Position numbers and translations under genes: made by a program. The notes below the pieces were generated by a model. That model ran no database searches. It worked only from the letters and a program-made list of their open reading frames with translations, and was not told the DNA's origin. From contig JANWKD010000038.1 in the NCBI GenBank assembly GCA_025451595.1, positions 1-6,681 of the forward strand: DNA of 6,681 bases, in the 5' to 3' direction. The DNA comes from Candidatus Babeliales bacterium (GTDB lineage: Bacteria; Babelota; Babeliae; Babelales; JANWKD01). Positions 1 through 6,233 of the stretch are shown here, piece after piece. Position 1 is the first letter of the stretch. Each line of letters begins with the position of its first letter.

Positions 1-355
1 GATTTGTAAAAGCATCATTCTTCGCGTGAAATTCTTAAGCATGGAAATTGATTTTATGACGCGTTCATTAAGAATAGCGGCCGACCATGTGTTTATCTCA
101 CAGAACTTGCTTAATAAAAAAATTATATTATTGATAAGTGATAAGAAAATAAACCTACCTCTGTTTATTTTCTTTAAAATTGCGCGATTTAAAAATGTCA
201 AATGTATTCGGGTTTTCTCGGCGAATTCAATGTTTACCTATTTGTCCGCAGAGGATGTGAAGGATGGTTTTTGTATTCTCACAAAAGATTTATACATTCT
301 AAACAGTCATTTATTGAAAGGTTGTGGTCTTTCTAATAGATGTATAATTGTTTAA
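1..355 (+). CDS. Hypothetical protein, C-terminal part (5' end outside window)
   Basis: I do not recognise this protein. The frame is open from base 2 to the TAA at 353-355, about 117 codons without a stop, which is unlikely by chance at this AT content, while the opposite strand here is full of stops. Because no stop precedes it, it is probably the 3' end of a longer gene; the internal GTG at 26 and ATG at 41 have no convincing ribosome binding site. The product is rich in Ile, Leu, Lys and Phe. It has a hydrophobic stretch (KIILLISD, later LPLFIFFKIARF) that could be a beta-strand/helix core rather than a clear membrane span, and it ends in CIIV. It faces the minus-strand cluster and ends 3 bases before the stop of the methyltransferase remnant. 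Hand counts give about 32% GC, lower than most of the cluster. It could also be a degenerate remnant. Confidence 0.4.
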   Translation, partial: ICKSIILRVKFLSMEIDFMTRSLRIAADHVFISQNLLNKKIILLISDKKINLPLFIFFKIARFKNVKCIRVFSANSMFTYLSAEDVKDGFCILTKDLYILNSHLLKGCGLSNRCIIV

Positions 356-358
356 AAA

Positions 359-603
359 CTATGTCTTTAGCCTTAGTACAAAAAACATCTGACTTTTTTT
401 GCTAAATGGTTTGCGAAGACAATCAAAAAAAGCAAATCCTGCGCTAAGTAATCCAAAGAGCGGATGATACACTGCCGGTCTCTCTTTGCTTAATTTAACG
501 ATGCCATATTTTGAGAGCCAATGCAGCATACTGGCTGCCCAGAAACTTGCTCCTTTTAATTGATGAGCTAAGCTTCAGCAAGACTGTTTATTATAAATTT
601 CAT
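359..603 (-). pseudogene. Remnant of a class I SAM-dependent methyltransferase, C-terminal end
   Basis: A minus-strand frame is open from 574 to a TAG at 359-361 (71 codons, preceded by an in-frame TGA at 575-577). It reads as a plausible protein C-terminus: KGASFWAASMLHWLSKYG, then RPAVYHPLFGLLSAGFAFFD, then FVLRLKT at the end. The pattern Gly-x-x-x-Trp, hydrophobic helix, Arg, hydrophobic helix ending in Asp, and a final strand resembles the tail of many LPS-cluster methyltransferases; motif I and the SAM-binding core are absent. An ATG at 603 overlaps the preceding gene's stop as ATGA and encodes MKFIINSLAEA before a TAG at 568-570; a -1 shift near 571-576 would join it to the long frame. 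Even joined, the product is only about 80 residues against over 200 for a complete enzyme, so a deletion plus frameshift is the simplest reading. Alternative: a short intact protein from the ATG at 529 (56 aa). Family assignment is by eye. Confidence 0.5.
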
Positions 604-2489
604 CGAGACAAAATAGAGCCAAAACTCTGCAGATATTTTTTCACCAAGTAAATCATACCTTTCAATTTAGGCCTTTGTTTAACAAACGCGCTCAATACCG
701 TTCCCGTTGGCATTCTCATATCAACATTTTTCAATGAGGCCGCATATCCAGGCGCGAGCTTTTTATAAATCCGAAATAAGGGCAGTATTATTCGTTTCAA
801 CATTGGTCTCTTTACCACAAAAGAACCGATCACGGATAAAATAGAAACGTTATATTTTTGCGGTGTATTGAGGTCTTCAGTCGGCATTTTATAGGAATAG
901 TTTAAAGCATTAAAAAAAGCCTCCTGAAATGTATAACTTAAGCCAACTGAAGGAGAATAATTGTTGATATTAAAACATGTAACAAATGGAGGATTCAGAT
1001 GAGAAGCAGTGGTTACTGCAATATGCTCTTCACCATTTGAATAGATCTGTGCCGTACCCAAATTGAGCATAACATAATGTATTGGTCTTTTATCAAAGTC
1101 GGAATATTTAACCGGCCTTAAATTTGGGAAAAAATATCTTTTCCCGCCAAAATATTCTTCGAGTTTTGCATCATGCTTATTTGGTTCTTTGAGTGGAGTG
1201 ATCTCGTCCTTATATTGTTTATTGAGGATGTCTCTAAAACATTCTGCTGCAATTTTATCGTTGAAATTATCTCGAACTAACTTTTGACCATTTTTTCTGT
1301 ATTGCCACTCAGCCTCTGGGTCATTTCGTATTTGAGCCACTTTTGCAAGTATCTCAGGAACCGCGCCTATGGTTTTCTTAACAAAGAAATCCAAGAGTGG
1401 CCTTTCACCAAAGAAATCTTGTTTTTCAAGATCTAATTGGTTATATATTTTAACAAAAATAGAGTTATGATCGTTAATGCCATAATCCATATGCTCTGGC
1501 AAATCAAACACTATCGGAATAACGCCATAAACCATACTTCGTAGCAGTGAAACAGAGTGGAGTTGGTAGCTCAATAAAAACACGTAATCAATATTTTTCA
1601 ACAAGCTCGATAAACGCTCATCCGAGATATAATTACCTCCAAGAAAGACCATGTTACTATGGCAAGTAATACGATCCCATTGTTTGCGTGTAATCCATTT
1701 CCATTGACTATCATATTTGGGCTTAGAAGATAAAAATACAAATTCATCTTGCGGGTATTTCTTTAGCCAGGCCTCTGCAAAAAATAAACAGGTTAAAAAG
1801 CCTCGCGCTAAAGAATTATTACAATTTCCGTGCAAAGATGGCGTAAATAAAAAACGTCGCGGCTCGCCGGCATTTTTGAGCAGCCGCTCTGAATAAGGAG
1901 CCGGGATACCAAGTGGAGAAAAAAATAACTTTTTATTGATGATATCAGAATTGAAACAATCTCGAATATTTTCAACCGTTTTCTTGACATGAGAAACAAT
2001 CGCTATACAGTTAGGATTCTCCATCCTTTTTTGGATAAAGTTTTTTATGGCATGTTTTTTTTGACTTGTGGTCTTCTTTAAAAAATTATCCTGGATATGC
2101 CAAGGATAAAACAATGTTTCAAAACCCTCCAAATGAAAAATAAACGGCTTCAATCCACTAGCAACCATTGTTGTATGCGTGATAAGCAGATCAGCATTAC
2201 TTGCTTCAGCACACAAAGCCTCATTCAGATTAAAGAAAGACCAAAACTCCTTGAATTCTACTTCTTGGTTTTGGCTAATTTCGCGGGCAATAGAATTTAT
2301 ATGATCCCACAACACTTCTGCATTTTCATTTTTGTGAAAAATATCACGCCAGGCTAAAGGTTCAAATGTTAGCAAATCATAAGAAGATTGAATTGAATCA
2401 TTCAGTAAAAATAAATACAAGGGATGAAATGCATTTAATACAACATAATTTGACGAATTCCATGGTAATGAAGCACGAATCTTATTCAT
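600..2489 (-). CDS. GT-B fold (GT4-like) glycosyltransferase with C-terminal extension
   Basis: A 629-residue cytosolic or membrane-associated glycosyltransferase, probably adding a sugar to a lipid-linked glycan; donor and acceptor cannot be told. Residues 1-200 look like the acceptor-side Rossmann half (LLITHTTMVASG at 101-112, CIAIVSHVKKT at 161-171). The donor-side half begins at RRFLFTPSLHG (211-221) and carries FVFLSS (250-255), the 'DYVFLLSYQLHSVSLL' strand-helix (301-316) and YGVIPIVFD (321-329), typical of GT4-like enzymes. The usual EX7E positions appear to be Gln309 and Arg317. After about residue 430 a further 200 residues follow, including two copies of a basic FVxxRPxLK motif. 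Start ATG 2489 has AGGG 8 bases upstream, and the gene begins 15 bases after the previous stop. GC is near 34% in sampled lines, clearly below the upstream genes, suggesting a separate origin. Confidence 0.82.
   Translation of the reverse strand: MNKIRASLPWNSSNYVVLNAFHPLYLFLLNDSIQSSYDLLTFEPLAWRDIFHKNENAEVLWDHINSIAREISQNQEVEFKEFWSFFNLNEALCAEASNADLLITHTTMVASGLKPFIFHLEGFETLFYPWHIQDNFLKKTTSQKKHAIKNFIQKRMENPNCIAIVSHVKKTVENIRDCFNSDIINKKLFFSPLGIPAPYSERLLKNAGEPRRFLFTPSLHGNCNNSLARGFLTCLFFAEAWLKKYPQDEFVFLSSKPKYDSQWKWITRKQWDRITCHSNMVFLGGNYISDERLSSLLKNIDYVFLLSYQLHSVSLLRSMVYGVIPIVFDLPEHMDYGINDHNSIFVKIYNQLDLEKQDFFGERPLLDFFVKKTIGAVPEILAKVAQIRNDPEAEWQYRKNGQKLVRDNFNDKIAAECFRDILNKQYKDEITPLKEPNKHDAKLEEYFGGKRYFFPNLRPVKYSDFDKRPIHYVMLNLGTAQIYSNGEEHIAVTTASHLNPPFVTCFNINNYSPSVGLSYTFQEAFFNALNYSYKMPTEDLNTPQKYNVSILSVIGSFVVKRPMLKRIILPLFRIYKKLAPGYAASLKNVDMRMPTGTVLSAFVKQRPKLKGMIYLVKKYLQSFGSILSR
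621..833 (-). repeat. Tandem protein-level repeat in glycosyltransferase C-terminus
   Basis: Residues 553-578 (VIGSFVVKRPMLKRIILPLF...) and 598-623 (VLSAFVKQRPKLKGMIYLVK...) of the GT4-like protein align without gaps at a 45-residue offset, sharing F-V-x-x-R-P-x-L-K followed by a hydrophobic/basic helix. The DNA is no longer near-identical, so the duplication, if real, is old. The basic, amphipathic look suggests membrane-surface binding (inference). Confidence 0.55.
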
Positions 2490-2497
2490 AAAAAAAG

Positions 2498-2501
2498 CCC
2501 T
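2498..2501 (-). promoter_or_regulatory. Ribosome binding site of the GT4-like gene, with T7 spacer
   Basis: On the minus strand AGGG is followed by C and seven Ts (2496-2490) and then ATG at 2489, a spacing of 8 bases. It fixes the start. The homopolymer spacer could vary in length by slippage, but nothing here shows that it does. Confidence 0.5.
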
Positions 2502-2504
2502 GTT

Positions 2505-4478
2505 TTATCTTATCCTTAAGCCTTTTAGCGTCACCAGATCACGGGCACCGCAATTTGAAAATATAACAATATCCATGAACCGCGCCTTAAAAGCTTGAGT
2601 GAACTTTATCTCACTCCAACCATTAGGTTTTGTTTTACAAGAATCGGTAGATAAAGCCGCGGTTGTCCAGCTTTTACCATTAGGACTGAGATTAATGACA
2701 ATATTATTTGGTGCGCGCTTGGCGTTTCCAGTTTGCGGGAACAGTTCCAAACTGTGTACTTCCTGCTCTTGAAATTCAACATGAATGATTTGGGGATAAA
2801 CAGGGTCTACCGCCGAATGCCAACCAGGGTCGCCAGCAATAAATAAGTCTTTCGGCCCATAATTACCTAATTGAGATGTGGCCGTCAGCTTGAGTATTTT
2901 GATTCTAGGATATAATACAATTTCTTGGGGCATCTTCATGAGATCGCTCTTCAATTTTCCGCCGCCCAAACCAGAAAAATCGAACACGATTTTCCCCATG
3001 GGATCAAATATTTGACTTTCGCGAGTGTCCGCCAAGGCCACTTGGGGCATATTGAATTGATTGCGCCAATGATCAATCAAGAAAATTCCATGCCCCTCAA
3101 AGGTGGAGCTAATACTTCCAATTTCATCTGTATTTAATCCATTATTTTCAGGCATCTTTTCCGGCCTGACAACATGGATAGGAAACCCCTCCATATGCTC
3201 ATGCTGAATTTTTTGCACCATGTTTTTATAATATTGAAACTCCCAATATTTAGGCATAACCATTTGATTTAACATGGCCTGGCTTGAAGTAAAAGCGATG
3301 AGAATCATCAGCGGCATTAAGATCATTTTGATGACCTTTTCTTTTTGGCCAAGCACGGCCCACAAATGAGTGCATATCATCAAAAAGAAAAATGCGGAAA
3401 GCGGCACCAAGGCTCTAAAAAAATCCAGATACATATTAGCTACCAGAGTGGGCAGATAACAGCCTAGCATGAGAGCAAAAAGAAAAACCACATATAGCGT
3501 TGATTTCAGCATTGCCTGCTGGTTCTTTTTCTCATGAATAAACGAAGATAAAAAGATACTTAAGGAACCTATAAAAACAATGGAAATAAGACATGAGACC
3601 ATGCTCCAAGAGCTTGAGGCCACATTAAACCAAAGATTGATCGCGCGCGGCAGCGAGTAATGAAAAAACCAGGCTAATCGATCAATCGAATGATAAAAAA
3701 GGACTCCTCTTGTTGCATCTTGCTGTGCCAAAACACCAGCAATCTTTAATTTAAAATAAATAAAATAACCCAGATTGGCGCATACAAATACAGCGCCATA
3801 CACAATCATGGATTTTCTTAAAGAAGACGATCGTTGATAAAACACCTGAGCGATAGCCACGGCAAAAAATACCAAATAAAACATGCCGCCATTTTGATGA
3901 ATCAAATCCGCCGCAACCTCGGCGATAACCGCCAGGGTTAACAGAAAACAAGCAGCTATCGATTTATTTTTGAGTTTTATGATCTGTTGGCATAGGAACG
4001 CGGAAGTTATCGATAAAATCAGCGCGAAAATGATATATTGCGCACAAAACCAACTGACATAAACCATCATACCAGGCAAAACAACCGCCCCAAATGACAT
4101 GAAAACAGACATGTAGTCAGGAAATCTCTCCCGACGCAAAAATGCATATATCAGTATTTGTGTGAAAATCAAAATTAAAATGGTGCTATCCCGCATAAGA
4201 GATGTGCCGACCAATGGGAACGTTTTAACCTCAAAACACACAATGCTATCGGCTAATGGGCGGCCTAAAATACTAAGCCAGGGAGTATAAGTACAAGTCT
4301 TTGAAAAAAATCCCAAGTCATCATGGTACAGGTAATCACCATAGAAAATGGCAGGATACATCACTAAAAATAACAGCCCTAACGAAAATAGGAACCAAAA
4401 ATTTTTAGGCATAAAATTCTTCATCATCCAAATGAGATAGCTTTCCTTGATGAAGTTCCCTCTATAGGTTCTAAGCAT
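2505..4478 (-). CDS. GtrII-like polytopic membrane glycosyltransferase with discoidin-like C-terminal domain
   Basis: A 657-residue inner-membrane protein from the start chosen here. Numbering below counts from the longest possible start (GTG 4565); subtract 29 for the chosen one. After the first membrane helix (55-76) comes GDYLYHDDLGF (76-86) and then LGRPLAD (100-106): the acidic pair plus GRPLAD arrangement resembles the GtrII/Glucos_trans_II family (family knowledge), which moves a sugar from undecaprenyl phosphate to a glycan on the periplasmic side. About ten or eleven hydrophobic helices lie between 55 and 428, with a conserved-looking FFRALVPLS at 382-390. Residues about 440-686 are soluble and presumably periplasmic; 575-686 looks like a discoidin/F5-8-type-C fold (RAPNNIVINLSPNGKSW, ending in a strand-forming TLKGLRIR). 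The ATG at 4478 is preferred because AGGT precedes it by 6 bases and it lies 32 bases after the methyltransferase stop, whereas GTG 4565 sits inside that gene without a good site. The GtrB-like gene two positions upstream is a fitting partner. Confidence 0.78.
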   Translation of the reverse strand: MLRTYRGNFIKESYLIWMMKNFMPKNFWFLFSLGLLFLVMYPAIFYGDYLYHDDLGFFSKTCTYTPWLSILGRPLADSIVCFEVKTFPLVGTSLMRDSTILILIFTQILIYAFLRRERFPDYMSVFMSFGAVVLPGMMVYVSWFCAQYIIFALILSITSAFLCQQIIKLKNKSIAACFLLTLAVIAEVAADLIHQNGGMFYLVFFAVAIAQVFYQRSSSLRKSMIVYGAVFVCANLGYFIYFKLKIAGVLAQQDATRGVLFYHSIDRLAWFFHYSLPRAINLWFNVASSSWSMVSCLISIVFIGSLSIFLSSFIHEKKNQQAMLKSTLYVVFLFALMLGCYLPTLVANMYLDFFRALVPLSAFFFLMICTHLWAVLGQKEKVIKMILMPLMILIAFTSSQAMLNQMVMPKYWEFQYYKNMVQKIQHEHMEGFPIHVVRPEKMPENNGLNTDEIGSISSTFEGHGIFLIDHWRNQFNMPQVALADTRESQIFDPMGKIVFDFSGLGGGKLKSDLMKMPQEIVLYPRIKILKLTATSQLGNYGPKDLFIAGDPGWHSAVDPVYPQIIHVEFQEQEVHSLELFPQTGNAKRAPNNIVINLSPNGKSWTTAALSTDSCKTKPNGWSEIKFTQAFKARFMDIVIFSNCGARDLVTLKGLRIR

Positions 4479-4484
4479 GAAATT

Positions 4485-4489
4485 ACCTG
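4485..4489 (-). promoter_or_regulatory. Ribosome binding site deciding the GtrII-like start
   Basis: CAGGT on the minus strand ends 6 bases before the ATG at 4478. No comparable site precedes the GTG at 4565, and the next in-frame pair of ATGs (4427, 4424) has only an AAGGA about 15-20 bases away. Confidence 0.5.
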
Positions 4490-4510
4490 CGATTATGTTT
4501 GTTGGAGAAA

Positions 4511-5197
4511 CTAGAAAATCATTCTGTGCGCTCGTGTCCAATACTGACCTCCAAGCGGCAGCCACCCTAAGTAGGCTTCAAGCGAAAGTAATTTTGAAAG
4601 CCGGGGAGGAAAAAATAGACAATAGGAATTTTGTATTGCCACAAATCCCGCCTGATGCAAAAGTCGCTTTAATTCAGATGGTGCAAGCAATACCGCATCC
4701 TTGTCATAAGGGCAATCCCTAACAATTTTGCGCGTCAAGGGATTGTATGGATTATGCTCAAATATCATCAGCTGGCCCGTGGGACTTAATCGATTGAATA
4801 ACGTTTGCATCGCGCTAGCGCGTTCATTCACTGGAATATGATGGATAACGCCAGCAACAAAAATTAAATCAAACGGTTCTATCGATTTTTTCGCATCCAT
4901 TTCTTGAAAAAACTCAACATCAGGATTTTGTTCCCTGGCCAGCTTAAGGCTTTCATTTGAAATATCGGAACCTAAAATAGCGGCCTGAGGAAAGGCGGAC
5001 TTAAGTAAGTGAATATTTCGGCCTATACCACAACCATACTCAAGGATCCTCGAAACCGGGCGAGTAATGTTCTTACGGACGATATCGATTTTATATTTTG
5101 CAAAATATGTGTCATCTTCCGAAAAGAAGCTGGTGTTTTCCCTCAGTATTTCGTTGTAGGATTTAGTGTAATCATCAAAGATGTTAGGAGTTGTCAA
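4511..5197 (-). CDS. Class I SAM-dependent methyltransferase
   Basis: A 228-residue soluble methyltransferase, near the usual length for the family. The SAM site is plain: motif I ILEYGCGIGRN (51-61), the acidic residue after strand 2 in LGSDIS (75-80), and the strand-4 region FDLIFVAGVIHHI (109-121). LSPTGQLMIFEHNPYNPLTRK (137-157) follows, then DCPYDKDAVLL (161-171) and the LKRLLHQAGF helix (176-185). The EHNPxNPLTR and CPYDxDAVLL segments recall methyltransferases commonly found beside GtrB-like transferases in polysaccharide clusters (recollection, not a search). The substrate is probably a sugar or lipid-linked glycan, but the sequence does not say which. The start is TTG, overlapping the upstream TGA as TTGA and preceded by a strong AAGGAG, so translational coupling is likely. 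Sampled lines are near 48% GC. Confidence 0.88.
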   Translation of the reverse strand: MTTPNIFDDYTKSYNEILRENTSFFSEDDTYFAKYKIDIVRKNITRPVSRILEYGCGIGRNIHLLKSAFPQAAILGSDISNESLKLAREQNPDVEFFQEMDAKKSIEPFDLIFVAGVIHHIPVNERASAMQTLFNRLSPTGQLMIFEHNPYNPLTRKIVRDCPYDKDAVLLAPSELKRLLHQAGFVAIQNSYCLFFPPRLSKLLSLEAYLGWLPLGGQYWTRAHRMIF

Positions 5198-6216
5198 AGA
5201 AGTTCTCCTTGAATGTTCATTTGCTGTGTTTTTTCCTGTAATTTAATTTTATTCCCTGAAAAGTTTAAGCTTTTTTCAATGATTGCGATAGGATCATTAC
5301 GCAGGATTAAGTATATTCTCAACAAATACTCACCAATCATCCCTAACAGAAATGCGTTTATCCCTATTCCAAATAGAATAAATATGTACATTGACGCGAA
5401 TCCGCGCGGCCAATCTGGATGATAGATGCGCATGATCACATACGCTATTGCGCCTAAAAAACTGACCACTAAAATAACCCCGCCTAAAAAAGATGCGAAT
5501 CTGAGCGGTAGGACTGAATGATTAAAAACGGCAATCAGGCCAAGGCGAATAAGTCGTGTTAAATTGAATTTGCTTTCACCCGCAGTTCGCGCTTCCCGCC
5601 CATACTTGAGGCCCGTTTGTTTAAAGCCAAGCTCAGCGATCATCCCGCGTAAATAAGGATGATGTGTTCTGATGGTTGCAAGCGCTTCAATAACTTTACG
5701 ATCAATTAACCTGAAATCACCCACATCACGTGGTATTGGATGTTCGCTAATTTTATCGATAAACCAATACCCAACACGCCTAATCGCAGTAAGCACCAGG
5801 CTCTCTTGCCGCTTTTCTCTGATGCCATAAACAACAAGAAATCCTTGTTGCCAAAGATCAAAAAATTCTTTCAGCATTTCAGGCGGATCTTGCAAGTCAG
5901 CATCAATTTGCATTACCGCATCGCCACGCGTGTGTAAATAATTCATTAAAATTGAACGTTGAAACCCTTCATTTTTCGAAAAGCGTATAGCTTTGACTCT
6001 TGGATCTTTAACGGCCAAATTCGAAAGGATGTTCCAGGTTTCATCATCAGAATGATTATCAGAAAAAACAAATTCAAATGTACACTTTTGGGACATGTGC
6101 TCGGCTAGCGCTGACAATCTTGCGTAAAGTGGATAAAGGTTGCTTGCTTCATTCAGCACGGGGATCGAAATTGAGATTAAGGGAAGGGTAGTGACGAAAT
6201 CCCTTTGATTGTTCAT
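5194..6216 (-). CDS. GtrB/DPM1-like family 2 glycosyltransferase (polyprenyl-phosphate sugar transferase)
   Basis: A 340-residue enzyme that most likely transfers a sugar from a nucleotide donor to undecaprenyl phosphate on the cytoplasmic face of the inner membrane. GT-A features in order: ISIPVLNEASNL (16-27), FVFSDNHSDDET (49-60), the metal-binding DADLQDPPE (105-113), GDFRLIDRKV (166-175), HHPYLRG (185-191) and the REARTAGESKF segment (207-217). Two membrane hairpins follow, about 234-263 and 274-305, and a charged cytoplasmic tail; this layout and length are typical of the bactoprenol glucosyl-/mannosyltransferase group. ATG 6216 has AAGGA 6 bases upstream. It lies 17 bases after the epimerase gene and overlaps the methyltransferase start by 4 bases. 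A GtrA-like flippase is not seen in the window. The exact sugar is unknown. Confidence 0.9.
   Translation of the reverse strand: MNNQRDFVTTLPLISISIPVLNEASNLYPLYARLSALAEHMSQKCTFEFVFSDNHSDDETWNILSNLAVKDPRVKAIRFSKNEGFQRSILMNYLHTRGDAVMQIDADLQDPPEMLKEFFDLWQQGFLVVYGIREKRQESLVLTAIRRVGYWFIDKISEHPIPRDVGDFRLIDRKVIEALATIRTHHPYLRGMIAELGFKQTGLKYGREARTAGESKFNLTRLIRLGLIAVFNHSVLPLRFASFLGGVILVVSFLGAIAYVIMRIYHPDWPRGFASMYIFILFGIGINAFLLGMIGEYLLRIYLILRNDPIAIIEKSLNFSGNKIKLQEKTQQMNIQGELL
5205..5210 (-). promoter_or_regulatory. Ribosome binding site for the TTG-started methyltransferase
   Basis: AAGGAG lies 7 bases before TTG 5197, inside the last codons of the upstream glycosyltransferase gene. No in-frame ATG is close by, so this strong site supports the unusual TTG start. 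Confidence 0.7.
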
Positions 6217-6233
6217 TCTTCATCCTTAATTTT

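Noticed and set aside
380..400. A-tract and T-tract pair that could form a hairpin, considered as a terminator
   Set aside because: The stem is only A-T pairs with an 8-base loop and lies inside the remnant reading frame; too weak for an intrinsic terminator.
2097..2357. Plus-strand open frame of 86 codons
   Set aside because: Shadow of the GT4-like gene; the product shows no recognisable motifs.
4479..4565. N-terminal extension of the GtrII-like protein from GTG 4565
   Set aside because: It overlaps the methyltransferase by 55 bases, has no well-spaced ribosome site, and the added residues are not membrane-like; ATG 4478 has a better site.
4477..4722. Plus-strand open frame of 81 codons across the methyltransferase end
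   Set aside because: Antisense to well-supported coding sequence with motif-level matches on the minus strand; no ribosome site or recognisable product.
6217..6233. Possible internal promoter between the epimerase and GtrB-like genes
   Set aside because: Only 17 bases, largely taken by the ribosome binding site; no room for -35/-10 boxes within the gap.
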